A stretch of 64,000 nucleotides of DNA from Oligoflexus tunisiensis (lineage in GTDB: Bacteria; Bdellovibrionota_B; Oligoflexia; Oligoflexales; Oligoflexaceae), in assembly GCF_001748245.1 (NCBI RefSeq), contig NZ_BDFO01000001.1, forward strand, positions 3,184,471-3,248,470, read 5' to 3'. A program made the translations under genes and the position numbers. Below, one piece after another: positions 9,396 to 18,792 of this stretch (position 1 is its first letter; each line of letters begins with the position of its first letter). The notes below the pieces were generated by a model. It saw only the letters and a program-made list of their open reading frames with translations. It had not been told where the DNA came from and searched no databases.

Positions 9396-12260
9396 TCAGG
9401 ACACGGACGCGAGCGTCTTCAATGCGTCCCCAGGATGCTCTTCAAACAGCTCAAACGGCAGATCGACGAGAAAGCGGAAGGCATAAAAATCGCCGGCCGC
9501 GTTCGTTGGATTCAGGAGTTGGATCCTGATATGACCGCCGGCCCGCATGATAAAGCGTTTGACAGCATCCATGCCGACGCCGCGGCCTGAGATATCGGTC
9601 ACATGATTGGCTGTGGACAGGCCGGAGTCGAAGATCAGGTTCGCGATATTCTGCGGCTCATGGGCTTCTTCTGCGCTCAGAAGCCCACGCTTCAGACCGA
9701 TGTCGCGGATCCGACTGAGATGCAAACCGCGTCCATCATCACCATAAGTCAGGAGCATGCGCGTGTCCTGCCTTTCCATGGTGATGGTGATCCGGCCTTG
9801 TGCGTTCTTGCCAACCTCAAGGCGTTCGGCCGGGGTTTCAATGCCGTGATCCATGGCGTTGCGCAGAAGGTGGACGAAGATACTGCGGAACAGTTCATCG
9901 GCCTGATCGCTGAGCAGAAAACCATGGGTTTCCAGCTGCACCGCGGGGATCTCCTTGTGCAGATCCTTGGCCAGCACCGGCAGACAGCCGAAGATTTCCT
10001 GGAACACGAGCTGCGCGTCCTTGAAGATCTTGACGTGAAGCAGCATCCGGATCTGCGTGATGACCTCGGCCAAATCCTGAGGCAGGGTTTTCCGGGCCGT
10101 CGCGGCCTGCAGGCGCTTGTAAAGCGAGCGAATGGCATCGACCGGGAACTCGACGAGGCGGTTCTGCTCGGAACTGCGCCCCAGCTTCTCCCGGGCGATG
10201 GTTTCATATAGCGCCACGATCTTTTTGGCCTCTTCCAAATCCGCCGCCATCTTCGTCACATCCCAGACGGCCGATTCATGGTTTTGCAGGTGGGCATAAT
10301 ACTGCTCGATCTCATGAAAGACCTGGGACATTTTTTTCAGGTAAAGGGAGCGCGCGGATCCCTTGACCGTATGCATGTTCACAAAGAGCACCTTGAGGAT
10401 TTCCAGGTTGCGTTTTTCGATGCCATGCGAGTGGATGAGCTTTTCATTCTCCTCGATGAAATCACGGCAGGAGCGCAGAAAGCGCAGGAAGCGTGGTGCC
10501 GGAATACGCAGGATCTCGCCAATGAATTCCAGTTCCTCCTGCTGCTCCCGGCTGCGTTCCTGCAGGCGCCTGAGATCGGTCACGTCGCGCATGGTGACCA
10601 GGATTCTATCGACCTCCCCTGTGGACGTTTCGATGGCATTCCAGGTCAGATCGAAGATCCGTTCCGTGGATCCGATGATCTCTCTGAGTTCCAAAGGCAG
10701 GAGGTGAGCGTTGGCTTCGAAGTTGACCACATCATCGCCCAGGATGCCCTGGATGCTGGCGGTGGCCTGGTTCCTCTCATCGGCGCTCAGCGTGCTGCGG
10801 GCAAAGATGATATCGGTCGCTTCCATCGCTTCCGTATCGATCTGCGGGAAGAGCGAATCCATATACCGGGAATGATCCTTGTGAATCTTATGATCGGTCT
10901 GGATCATGAAGACGCCCAAGGGAATGTGCTCCATCATCGAACGGATATCCCGGGTCTTCTCATCGACCAGGCGTTCGAGGTTGTTGTTGAGCGCCTTGAC
11001 CTTGGCGTGTTCCTGCTTGAGATCTTCGGACAGGCCGCGGATTTCCTGTTCGGAGATTTTCACGCGGGTGAAGGCCTTGGAAAAGCGCATGGCAATCATG
11101 GTCGACTGGAAAAAAATGAAACCCAGAAGCCCGAGGCCGGTGAGCGGGGGTGAGACGACGATCTGCCGAATGGCCAGCACATCGTGCACTGTGGTGAAGG
11201 CCATGATAAGAACTCCGCCGAGAAAGACCCAGGCCCCTTCCGCACCACTGCGGCAGGCCCGACCGATGGCATAGAAGCAGTAGACGACCAGAACGAGCGT
11301 CACCGCATGGAAATAGTTGACGATATCAACGAAAATCCGGTGCGAAGTGCCCGTGATGAGTACGAAGTAGCCCAGAGCAATGGCGCTCGCGGCCCAGCAG
11401 ACCCGGCGGGAAAACTTATCACGGAACACAAAGGACGTGAACCAGACAAACGAAGGCACGGCCGCGATCCAGGCCATATTAAAGATGCGCAGGCGGGTCG
11501 GCAAGGGCATGTTCGGGAAAAAGATCGTCAGGGCGCCATCCATGGCCATTGCCATATAAACAGCCACGCTGAGGCAAAGCACACCGAACCAGACGGTCGA
11601 GGGATCCTCGGTTCGCAGAACATAGAGAACGATGTGATACATGCCCATGATGAACAGCGCGCCAATCACAAAGAGGTCGATGGAAATCGACTTCGAACGC
11701 ATGGCCGTAATCGATTCCAGCGTTCCCACGTGGGGAGGGGTGACCATGCCGCACAGAAAAATCTCGAAGTTGGCGATCTGCACGACGACATCAAATTCGG
11801 TCGACTCGGGTGTGAATTCATAAATCTTGCGGCCCACGGCCCCGCTTGAGCGGCTGGCATCGGTGCCCACCACACCAAAGTTCGCAATCTCCTTGCCGCC
11901 TACAAAAATACGCGAAGAGGACCAGAACCCTGGCGGGAAAAAGAGCGCAATGGGTTTGGGCTGATCCAGTTGCACCGTCATGCGATAGGTGGCGTAGCCC
12001 AGGGTTGGAAAGTCGGCTGGGCCCTGATTCCAAAGGCCGGGGACTTTGATATAGGTCTTGGACGCCGTAGCGGTCGTCACGGTATCGGGAGTCAGCAGCT
12101 GATTCCAGTGAAACTCCCATTGGCCACGGGCCATAATCGGCTCATCGAGTGACACGCCGCGCAGATCGAGAACACCATCCTTGACGGTGACGGCGGCTCG
12201 TGATTCTGCCGCCAGGCATACAAGAATTGCAAATATCAGGCAGAGCCAGTTTCTTTGCAT
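9396..12260 (-). CDS. CheA-like 7TMR-DISM membrane histidine kinase (copy 2)
   Basis: 954 residues from the ATG at 12260. A TTG directly before it is also in frame, but AAGGAAAG is best placed for the ATG. A signal peptide is followed by a jelly-roll-like sensor (YIKVPGLWNQ, GYATYRMTV, IFVGGKE), the 7TM block, a coiled coil, and the PAS-like segment with the KIHKDHSRYM motif also found in copy 1. The Hpt site is in NMHTVKGSARSL, with VFHEIEQYYAHLQ after it. The ATPase domain has LLRNAMDHG, DDGRGLH and GRGVGMDAV. The sensor differs most from copy 1 while the Hpt and ATPase parts stay close, suggesting duplication followed by ligand diversification. No receiver, CheW or chemoreceptor gene lies nearby. 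Confidence 0.9.
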   Translation of the reverse strand: MQRNWLCLIFAILVCLAAESRAAVTVKDGVLDLRGVSLDEPIMARGQWEFHWNQLLTPDTVTTATASKTYIKVPGLWNQGPADFPTLGYATYRMTVQLDQPKPIALFFPPGFWSSSRIFVGGKEIANFGVVGTDASRSSGAVGRKIYEFTPESTEFDVVVQIANFEIFLCGMVTPPHVGTLESITAMRSKSISIDLFVIGALFIMGMYHIVLYVLRTEDPSTVWFGVLCLSVAVYMAMAMDGALTIFFPNMPLPTRLRIFNMAWIAAVPSFVWFTSFVFRDKFSRRVCWAASAIALGYFVLITGTSHRIFVDIVNYFHAVTLVLVVYCFYAIGRACRSGAEGAWVFLGGVLIMAFTTVHDVLAIRQIVVSPPLTGLGLLGFIFFQSTMIAMRFSKAFTRVKISEQEIRGLSEDLKQEHAKVKALNNNLERLVDEKTRDIRSMMEHIPLGVFMIQTDHKIHKDHSRYMDSLFPQIDTEAMEATDIIFARSTLSADERNQATASIQGILGDDVVNFEANAHLLPLELREIIGSTERIFDLTWNAIETSTGEVDRILVTMRDVTDLRRLQERSREQQEELEFIGEILRIPAPRFLRFLRSCRDFIEENEKLIHSHGIEKRNLEILKVLFVNMHTVKGSARSLYLKKMSQVFHEIEQYYAHLQNHESAVWDVTKMAADLEEAKKIVALYETIAREKLGRSSEQNRLVEFPVDAIRSLYKRLQAATARKTLPQDLAEVITQIRMLLHVKIFKDAQLVFQEIFGCLPVLAKDLHKEIPAVQLETHGFLLSDQADELFRSIFVHLLRNAMDHGIETPAERLEVGKNAQGRITITMERQDTRMLLTYGDDGRGLHLSRIRDIGLKRGLLSAEEAHEPQNIANLIFDSGLSTANHVTDISGRGVGMDAVKRFIMRAGGHIRIQLLNPTNAAGDFYAFRFLVDLPFELFEEHPGDALKTLASVS

Positions 12261-12503
12261 CAACCACTTTCCTTATCCCAATTTCTTTTTTCGCATTGCC
12301 CTCAAGTATAGCACACAAGATGTTGGCACGCCGCCCAAAACCGGGCCCTGGCCTTTGTCAAGCTGATGGACGAGCGCCAGGTTCTGGACAGTTTTTGGCG
12401 TCTTTTCTTACCAAAAAATCACAAAATTTCAATGTCTTGAGGGTTTTACCTGAACTTTGCATTTTCTGCTCCCACTATCGCCTAAAAAAAAACGGGAGGA
12501 AGC

Positions 12504-13760
12504 ATGACAAGTGCAAAAAAGAAAATTGCTGTCATCGGTGGCGGCATATCAGGGCTGACGGCAGCCTACACATTAAGCAAGCAGGATGCCTTTGATATCA
12601 CGCTGTTTGAATCCCAGGACCGGGTCGGTGGCCATGCCCACACGTATCGGCATAACGGTGTGAACATGGATACCACGGTCATTTCGTTTCATGAGCAGGC
12701 CTATCCAAACTTTGTACGTTTGATCAAGGAACTGGGCGTTTATGGTGAAACGCAGCGCTTCAAACAGGATCTGTGTTTTCACACGGACAAGGGCGTTGAG
12801 TTCATGATGACCTATAAGGCGGCCGGTATGCTCGCCAAGCCTATGACGATTTTCAAGACCGTGGCCTCTCTCAAGAAGCTGTCGCGCGGCGTGGTGGAAA
12901 ACGTTCGGAATTCAGGCATCGATTCCTTGAATTTTTATGAGTTCCTTCAGCAAATCCGGATGTCTGAATACGAAATCACCTGCCTTGTGGTGCCGATGGT
13001 TCATATGTTCGTGGGTTTGCCTCCAGCCGAAATCCGGCAGATGCCGGCGCGTTTTCTGGTGGAACATCTTTATCATCATAAGCTGCTCCATCATTCCTCG
13101 CTCACCGCCTGGCGCGGCTGGGAAAATGGAACGATCACGTATATTTCCAGGCTGCAGGAGAGCATCAAGGGCAGGGTCCACACCGGAGCCAACGTGCGGT
13201 CGATTGAACGAACCGCCGGCGGCAAGGTGCTCGTACATCATAAAAATCAACCGACTCAGGAATTCGATGCCGTGATCGTGGCCACGCCTCCGGCTTCTGC
13301 CCTGCGTCTCCTGAAGGAACCGACCCGGCTCGAGCATCGCATCCTGAGCCCTTGGAAATATTCAACCCTGCGGATGTCCATTCACAAGGACAAGTCTGTC
13401 CTGCCGTCTCGCAGCATCCATCGCGGCTTTTGGAATCCGTTCATCGATCCTCGTGGCGACCGCTGTGGTGCCTCCTATCTCGTCAGCAAGCTTCATCCGC
13501 GCCTGGATAAGGATGTGGTCGTGAGCTGGGCCCCGATTCAACCCATCGATTCCTCCAAGGAAATCCATGCTCGTGATGTGGAAATCGCCCGCTATACCGC
13601 CGAGGCTTTGTCCACGCACAAGGAAATGCCAGCGCTGAATGAACAGCGGCACGGGATTTACTATTGCGGAGCGCATTTCGGTTACGGCTGGCATGAAGCC
13701 GGAGTGGAATCCGGTTTGAAAGTCGTCGCACGTCTTTCCAAAGATTGGGAGGGGAAATGA
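12504..13760 (+). CDS. FAD/NAD(P)-binding amine-oxidase-like oxidoreductase
   Basis: 418 residues. The N-terminus has the dinucleotide-binding motif AVIGGGISGLTAAY and, further on, ESQDRVGGHAHTYR, as in the FAD-dependent flavin oxidoreductases often found with cyclopropane fatty acid synthases and DUF1365 proteins. DAVIVATPPASALRLL is the second typical FAD segment, and the C-terminus GAHFGYGWHEAGVESG matches the FAD-binding end of the amine oxidase fold. The substrate is unknown; a lipid role is suggested by the thioesterase whose start overlaps this stop codon. GGGAGGA lies just before the ATG. Confidence 0.85.
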   Translation: MTSAKKKIAVIGGGISGLTAAYTLSKQDAFDITLFESQDRVGGHAHTYRHNGVNMDTTVISFHEQAYPNFVRLIKELGVYGETQRFKQDLCFHTDKGVEFMMTYKAAGMLAKPMTIFKTVASLKKLSRGVVENVRNSGIDSLNFYEFLQQIRMSEYEITCLVVPMVHMFVGLPPAEIRQMPARFLVEHLYHHKLLHHSSLTAWRGWENGTITYISRLQESIKGRVHTGANVRSIERTAGGKVLVHHKNQPTQEFDAVIVATPPASALRLLKEPTRLEHRILSPWKYSTLRMSIHKDKSVLPSRSIHRGFWNPFIDPRGDRCGASYLVSKLHPRLDKDVVVSWAPIQPIDSSKEIHARDVEIARYTAEALSTHKEMPALNEQRHGIYYCGAHFGYGWHEAGVESGLKVVARLSKDWEGK

Positions 13761-14296
13761 ATCTTATCTTTCGACTTCTGCTGCTTGTCTTGAAAAAAAT
13801 CGGACAGCCCGGACAACTGCCCCTTTTGGAAACCACGGAGGCGGAATTCTGGTGCCTGCCGCACGACTGTGATTTTCACCTGCATATCACGAACTCGCGT
13901 TATGCAAGCTTCTGCGATCTGGCGCGAATTTCCGCCATGTTTGATCAGGGCGTGCTGGGCAGGCTGGTCAGTCAGGGCTGTACTCCGGTTCTGACCGCTC
14001 AGCAGCTGGTCAACTATAAGGAGATTGCCCCCTTTCGGAAGTTCAAGGTGAAGAGCACCATCCTGGGCTGGGACGAGCGCTCGTGGATTTTCCGTCATGA
14101 CTTCTATCAGAACGATGCCCTGAAGGCGACTGTGCTGGCCAAAGGCGTCTTTGTTCGCAGGAAAAAAGTCCTGCCTTTTGGGAAGGTCCTCGAAATAACC
14201 GGTAAACGCCTGACCTCGCCGGCCCTGCCCGACGACGTTCAGCAGTGGAGTCGACATACGGATCTGATGTATGCCGCCGCGAAGCGGCCATCATAA
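13757..14296 (+). CDS. Hot-dog fold acyl-CoA thioesterase family protein
   Basis: 179 residues from the ATG at 13757, which overlaps the stop of the oxidoreductase as ATGA. A TTG 12 bases upstream is in frame but less likely. A hydrophobic N-terminus is followed by the hot-dog (4HBT_2/THEM6-like) pattern: DCDFHLHITNSRYASFCDLAR, where the ITNSRY segment holds the usual active-site region, then VNYKEIAPF, the strand KVKSTILGWDERSW, and FVRRKKVLPF. It probably hydrolyses or binds acyl thioesters. Translational coupling suggests both proteins act on the same lipid substrate. Confidence 0.82.
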   Translation: MNLIFRLLLLVLKKIGQPGQLPLLETTEAEFWCLPHDCDFHLHITNSRYASFCDLARISAMFDQGVLGRLVSQGCTPVLTAQQLVNYKEIAPFRKFKVKSTILGWDERSWIFRHDFYQNDALKATVLAKGVFVRRKKVLPFGKVLEITGKRLTSPALPDDVQQWSRHTDLMYAAAKRPS

Positions 14297-14304
14297 CAGC
14301 GATT

Positions 14305-14320
14305 CGGGCCGCCGGGCCCG
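14305..14320 (+). terminator. GC-rich hairpin after the thioesterase gene
   Basis: CGGGCC and GGCCCG form a 6-bp stem around a 4-base loop, 8 bases after the stop codon. No T-run follows, so it may be only a weak or Rho-assisted end. Confidence 0.3.
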
Positions 14321-14413
14321 GAAATATACCCATTCCGCAGGTTTCAAGGGTGGATGGATTTTCCATTCAGGGATATCCTGGATAGGAACCCTTGTCGCAT
14401 CGGAATGGGTATC

Positions 14414-15163
14414 ATGTTGAAATTTGCACGAACCAGAACCAGAGTTTGGATGTTTTTCCTGGCGAGTCTGCTGACAGGCTTTGGGGAAGCCAGGGCCGCG
14501 CCTGCCGTTTACAAGGTCGGTGTGGAGGATGTGGACTATCCCCCAATTTTCAGTTTGAAGAACGGACGATTCACCGGTTATACCCGTGATCTTCTGGATA
14601 TGTTTGCCCGTCACGAGGCGATAGAATTCCGCTACGTGCCCTATCCGATTCGCCGCTTGATCAAGGAATATGAGAAGGGCACGGTGGACTGCATTTTTCC
14701 GGATAATCCCAAATGGGTTTCGGCCGACCGTAAACGCTTCAAGGTGCACCATTCCCGACCTGCGCTCACATTTCAGGATGCGATCATGGTCAGACCCGAC
14801 CGCCTGGGACAGCCGCTCCGCACGCTGGGCATTATCATTGGCTTTCAGCCCTGGAAACACATGGAGGAGATCAAGGCCGGGCGCCTGCGTGTGTCGGATG
14901 CTCCCGGTGCGGTCAGTCTGATTCAAATGATCATGAGTGGACGCGTGGACGGGGGGAATCTTGCGCTGGAAGTCGCGCGCTATCATCTCAAGGAAATGGG
15001 GAAACCTGAGGGGCTGGTGCCCGATCCCAAACACATGCCGCTGGTGGAAAGCCATTATCATTTTTCCAGCTTTCGTTACCCTGACCTCATCACGGCCTTT
15101 GATCAGTTCCTGCAGACTGAACAGAAAGCCGTGAAGGCTCTGCAGGAGAAGTATGGTTTTTGA
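14414..15163 (+). CDS. Periplasmic solute-binding protein, family 3 type
   Basis: 249 residues from the ATG at 14414. Upstream in-frame ATGs at 14354 and 14405 would put extra residues before the signal peptide, and GGAA lies 8 bases before 14414. After a signal peptide ending in EARA, the protein shows the SBP_bac_3 pattern (YKVGVEDVDYPPIF, GRFTGYTRDLLDMFA, VDCIFPDNPKW). Such proteins bind amino acids or small acids. No ABC permease or ATPase is adjacent, so it may serve a sensor or an unlinked transporter. The family is common in orphan form in delta-like bacteria and their relatives. Confidence 0.8.
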   Translation: MLKFARTRTRVWMFFLASLLTGFGEARAAPAVYKVGVEDVDYPPIFSLKNGRFTGYTRDLLDMFARHEAIEFRYVPYPIRRLIKEYEKGTVDCIFPDNPKWVSADRKRFKVHHSRPALTFQDAIMVRPDRLGQPLRTLGIIIGFQPWKHMEEIKAGRLRVSDAPGAVSLIQMIMSGRVDGGNLALEVARYHLKEMGKPEGLVPDPKHMPLVESHYHFSSFRYPDLITAFDQFLQTEQKAVKALQEKYGF

Positions 15164-15169
15164 TAAGGT

Positions 15170-15186
15170 GCCGGGCCAAGCCCGGC
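15170..15186. terminator. Hairpin between convergent genes
   Basis: A perfect 7-bp inverted repeat (GCCGGGC, loop CAA, GCCCGGC) lies 7 bases after the binding-protein stop and 14 bases beyond the end of the convergent chitinase gene. It can act in both directions; neither side has a long T-run. Confidence 0.55.
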
Positions 15187-15199
15187 AACCTCAAAGACC

Positions 15200-16639
15200 T
15201 TATCTTGCGGGAAGTGGTTGATCACAACCGGAGAGCTGCAACGTCCGGCACATGGCCTGGACAAAGGCGCTGCTCGAGGGGTTCCCTGATTTCTGCAGCG
15301 ACCAGATCATCATACCCTGCCCACCATGGCTCAACACATAGCGCGCCCGATCCTGGGCCTCTTCCGGCGTCGAAACATGACCGCCCCAGGATTCAGGTGG
15401 AACCTGAACGCCCAGCATCAATGGGCCTTTATAGAGTTTCCGATAAGCATCGAAAGCCAGCTTGGGATCATAACCGGTTGGATTGCCATGCGGGGCCTGA
15501 GGGCCGCCGGCATCGTAGGACATGATGTAAACAGCATCAAAAAGATGCCCCACCTCTTTCAACGGATTCACATACAAACCAAAATTGGCGCCGATCAAAT
15601 TCCCTGAGAACTGGCTGGCCTCATACGACTGAGGACCGAAGGCTCCCGTACTCCAGGCCGCAGTGGTCACCATATAAGGGCGGGGCAGGGCGGCACGGAA
15701 ACGTCGAATAATCTGGATGAACTGCTGATCATCCGGACACGATTGACCTCCGGTGCCCCAGGCACAGGCGCCTCCGGCCGGCTCATAATCGATATCAGCA
15801 CCGTCCACACCCAGATCGTGGACCAAAGCGGCCACGCTCTCGGGATTCACCTGCGACCAGTTTCCATAGGTCGCCCCACCGACCGACAGCAGAACCTTCG
15901 TGCGGGGATTTTTGGTCTTCAGGATTCGAATCGCATCCTTGACCACGGCAAAATCCGAGGAAAAGTCCATCCCGGTTCCCAGCCAGGAATTCTGTCCGGC
16001 GCGATACGATACTTCAGGTCTGACAAAGGACAGGAGCACGGTCGTGATATAAGGCGGCAGCTTCGAAAGACTATGATCCGCCCCGCTCGAGGCCCAGCCG
16101 GCACTCCAGCTCTCGTAATAGCCGACGATTTCCTTGTTCCCTGTGCCAGGCTGCGGTTGAGGCTGCGGCTGGGGTTCAGGTTGGGGGTCCGGTTGAGGTT
16201 CCGGTTCCGGCTGAGGTTGCGGCTGGGGTTCTGGTGTGTACGTGCCCAGATAAAGTTGAGGATTCTGCGGCTGAGATTTGGCATTGAAATTCAACTTCAG
16301 ACTGTCGCCATGCTGAAGGTTCACCCGAATCCAGGTGGCGGCCTGGTCCTTTTTATAATGGAAGCCATGCTCATCCGCCTGCCAGCCGATCCAGCTGAAA
16401 TAGGCTGGATTCTGACCCCAGGGCTGGCTCAAGGCCTGGGTCCCCGAGAATTGAATACGCGCTTCGGAAAAGTCGAGTGAGCGCCCACATTGGTTGACAA
16501 GCGTGAGTCCTGCGATCTGGGTCGTTTCCGAAAAACTGGTCTCAAACTTTACGCAGTCGATGCTGGAGGAACTCCAGGCAGCGGAAGGCATCAGAGCGAG
16601 AGCGCAGATCAGTCCAATGGAAAGAGGATTTGAATTCAT
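15200..16639 (-). CDS. Secreted GH18 chitinase with N-terminal binding domain
   Basis: 479 residues. Signal peptide about 1-24. A beta-rich domain (25-133), with a tryptophan/aromatic patch (YFSWIGWQADEHGF), probably binds polysaccharide. A proline/glutamine/glutamate linker (about 136-165) leads to the GH18 catalytic barrel (170-470). The GH18 signature is DGADIDYE with the catalytic acid Glu286; KVLLSVGGA is the preceding conserved strand, and MSYDAGG and the late tryptophan MMIWSLQ complete the active site. It should hydrolyse chitin or related beta-1,4-GlcNAc polymers outside the cell. AGGAAAGG lies 9 bases before the ATG. A second GH18 gene lies upstream on the same strand. Confidence 0.92.
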   Translation of the reverse strand: MNSNPLSIGLICALALMPSAAWSSSSIDCVKFETSFSETTQIAGLTLVNQCGRSLDFSEARIQFSGTQALSQPWGQNPAYFSWIGWQADEHGFHYKKDQAATWIRVNLQHGDSLKLNFNAKSQPQNPQLYLGTYTPEPQPQPQPEPEPQPDPQPEPQPQPQPQPGTGNKEIVGYYESWSAGWASSGADHSLSKLPPYITTVLLSFVRPEVSYRAGQNSWLGTGMDFSSDFAVVKDAIRILKTKNPRTKVLLSVGGATYGNWSQVNPESVAALVHDLGVDGADIDYEPAGGACAWGTGGQSCPDDQQFIQIIRRFRAALPRPYMVTTAAWSTGAFGPQSYEASQFSGNLIGANFGLYVNPLKEVGHLFDAVYIMSYDAGGPQAPHGNPTGYDPKLAFDAYRKLYKGPLMLGVQVPPESWGGHVSTPEEAQDRARYVLSHGGQGMMIWSLQKSGNPSSSAFVQAMCRTLQLSGCDQPLPAR

Positions 16640-16753
16640 AAAAAATTGCCTTTCCTGAGAAACATCTCACATTTCATCCTGGAAATATGCGACAGCCGGC
16701 ATCCATGTGGCCACCCTGGATGCAGCACGGAGCGTGCGCAAGCTGATCGTTAT

Positions 16754-16789
16754 TTCCCGTGAGAGATATCATTCCCGTGAATGGGAATG
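16754..16789. promoter_or_regulatory. Possible operator upstream of chitinase gene
   Basis: Two direct copies of TTCCCGTGA (16754-16762 and 16772-16780), the second within an inverted repeat CATTCCC/GGGAATG (16770-16789). It lies 115-150 bases upstream of the chitinase start at 16639. It looks like a regulator site, but the regulator is not known. Confidence 0.35.
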
Positions 16790-16914
16790 GACGTGAGTTT
16801 GTTTAACACTCGAAGCAAGGTTGGACAACTTTTTTATGACAGAAAATTTTTCTGTTTTGTTTCGCCGACAGCAGTCCTGTCGCGAATTACAGGCGGTTTA
16901 TTCAAGGCGGGGGT

Positions 16915-16942
16915 GAGTCTCTGAACAGGTGTTCAGAGACTC
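16915..16942 (-). terminator. Perfect 12-bp hairpin after second chitinase gene
   Basis: GAGTCTCTGAAC and its exact complement flank a 4-base loop, starting 9 bases after the stop of the chitinase gene read from 18498. No strong T-run follows on the minus strand, but stem length and position suggest a transcript end. Confidence 0.6.
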
Positions 16943-16950
16943 CTTTCAGC

Positions 16951-18498
16951 TTACGGAAGACGATTCAGAAAGTCCCGATGGTTTCTTGAGAACTCGAAGT
17001 TATTCTTCGCATCCCAATTGATGGACCAGGTCATGAGTCCACGGAGGGCCGGGTAGCCACCGGCTTTTTTAAGCGTATACTGGCCACCGAAGGATTGACC
17101 TTTGGCCAGATAGAGAAACGCTTTTTGAACATCGGCGACGGAGGTAAAACCACCAGCGGGCGCAGCCGGGCCGACAGCGGGAAGACCGATGGCCACCTGA
17201 TCGGCACGCAAGGGAGGAAACACGGCCGCCGCATTTCTACCCACAGGAAAACCGGCTAGCAGCATTTCAGCCATGGCGACCTGGAAGTCCGCGCTGCCCT
17301 GCGAGTAGGCACGATCGTCCAGACCGTTCATCGAACCGGTGTTATAATGCTGAACATGGATGAAAGTCAGAAGATCACGCAAGCCGTGAATCACGGGGAG
17401 ATAAGCACCCCAGGCATTCACGTAGTTGCCATAACCACCCTGAACATACGCTGTCTCCGGCGCCATGGTCAGCAGAAGTTTGCCGTTCAGACGGCGGTGG
17501 ATTTCCTTGACGGCGGCAATCATGTTCTTCACCCCAGGAGTCGTGGGATTTTTGAAGTCAGTATCGCCCGCGGCCAGGGTGAAGGAACCCCCTTCCAAAT
17601 CGAGATCCAGGCCATCAAAACCATAGGTGTTGATGATGCCGAGCATGCTCTCGATGAATTCCGCGCGCATCGCATCCGTCTTCAGCTCCAGGTGGGAATT
17701 CGCACCACCGATGGAAATCAGAACTTTTTTGCCCTGACTTTGCAGATACGCGACATCCGACTTGAACTGTTCAGGCGTGGTCAGACGGCTGTCCGGAGCA
17801 AAATTCATTCGTGCGGAACCAGGGCTGGCAGGTTCAGCAAAAGCAATCTGGATCACATCCCAGGCTGGCGACACATCCCGCAGACGGATGTACTTCACTT
17901 CGGGGATATCCCAGTTGTGCCAGTAACCGATCAAAAGACGGGCACCCAGACCGCTGCCGGGGTTGCCACCGCCCGGTGCCGGCGTTGGGGGTGTTGGCGT
18001 TGTGGGCTCCGGCTGCGTTGTTCCACCTGGAACAGGTGTGATGGTCACGGCGCTGGACGGTTTGATGTCCACGCTGCCGCCGGGATCCTGGCTGTTTTCC
18101 GCGCAGATTTTGACCTGGGCGGTGTATTCTGGTGACTTGATCTCATGAACCGTTTCGTCCTGATCGGCGCAGGAACGATAGAGTACCTTGTCATCCGCAC
18201 CTTTGTAGGTCAGGCGCAGCTGATAGTCTCCATAGGGGACTTTCAGTTCGAGATCCTCGGTTTTGCCCTGGGCAAAAGCGGTTTGCGGAAAGGTTTTTTC
18301 GATGCGGCTTTGTTCCGGTCTGAGCTGATCGAATTGGACATTCACGTCCGTCCACTGGGGTTGACCTGCCGCGGGTTTAAACTCTCCAACGGTGAGGCTG
18401 GCCAGCTGACTGGTATTGGCTGTTTCAGGGGATCGGGTCGGGCCGCAGGCGGTCAGGACGAAAAGCGCGACCCATAGGGATTTTGCAATAGGTTTCAT
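16951..18498 (-). CDS. GH18 chitinase lipoprotein
   Basis: 515 residues from the ATG at 18498; a TTG two codons upstream is in frame. A lipobox (FVLTAC) makes it a likely lipoprotein. The region to about residue 140 is a beta-rich domain with cysteines, followed by a Pro/Thr/Gly linker, then the GH18 barrel from about 187. The active-site motif is FDGLDLDLEGGS, with the catalytic glutamate near residue 302. KVLISIGGANSH and LLTMAPE are further GH18 landmarks, and the C-terminal LMTWSINWD carries the substrate tryptophan. This is the fungal/bacterial subgroup-A-like organisation, different from the neighbouring chitinase, so the pair may act on different parts of chitin. Being anchored, it may work on chitooligomers at the cell surface. 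Confidence 0.92.
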   Translation of the reverse strand: MKPIAKSLWVALFVLTACGPTRSPETANTSQLASLTVGEFKPAAGQPQWTDVNVQFDQLRPEQSRIEKTFPQTAFAQGKTEDLELKVPYGDYQLRLTYKGADDKVLYRSCADQDETVHEIKSPEYTAQVKICAENSQDPGGSVDIKPSSAVTITPVPGGTTQPEPTTPTPPTPAPGGGNPGSGLGARLLIGYWHNWDIPEVKYIRLRDVSPAWDVIQIAFAEPASPGSARMNFAPDSRLTTPEQFKSDVAYLQSQGKKVLISIGGANSHLELKTDAMRAEFIESMLGIINTYGFDGLDLDLEGGSFTLAAGDTDFKNPTTPGVKNMIAAVKEIHRRLNGKLLLTMAPETAYVQGGYGNYVNAWGAYLPVIHGLRDLLTFIHVQHYNTGSMNGLDDRAYSQGSADFQVAMAEMLLAGFPVGRNAAAVFPPLRADQVAIGLPAVGPAAPAGGFTSVADVQKAFLYLAKGQSFGGQYTLKKAGGYPALRGLMTWSINWDAKNNFEFSRNHRDFLNRLP

Positions 18499-18792
18499 AG
18501 ACAACTCGGTGCAATGGTGGACACATCAAATTCAACAATCACTTCAACTTGGGGATCAGAATCAAATCATGTTGGTTGGGATCTCCATGCGAGGGGTTGG
18601 GGGAATGAGTGTGCCCTGATTTGCAGCGACTGGTGACCGCCAGTCGAGTTAGGACCGACAATGGCATAACTGTCCGCTGGGGACCGCGTTCGGCTTGCGG
18701 TTGATGCTGGCCCTACGCGCGTGTGCGATATTGCGGTATCATTGATACTGCTTAAGGCCAATGTGCAAAAATCCACACAAAGGTTGAAACTT

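Larger units (their letters stand above)
16640..16950. other. Intergenic region between the two chitinase genes
   Basis: About 310 bases without a plausible gene. It contains the repeated TTCCCGTGA operator-like motif at 16754-16789, the presumed promoter region of the downstream chitinase gene, and a perfect 12-bp hairpin at 16915-16942 behind the upstream chitinase gene. Confidence 0.5.
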
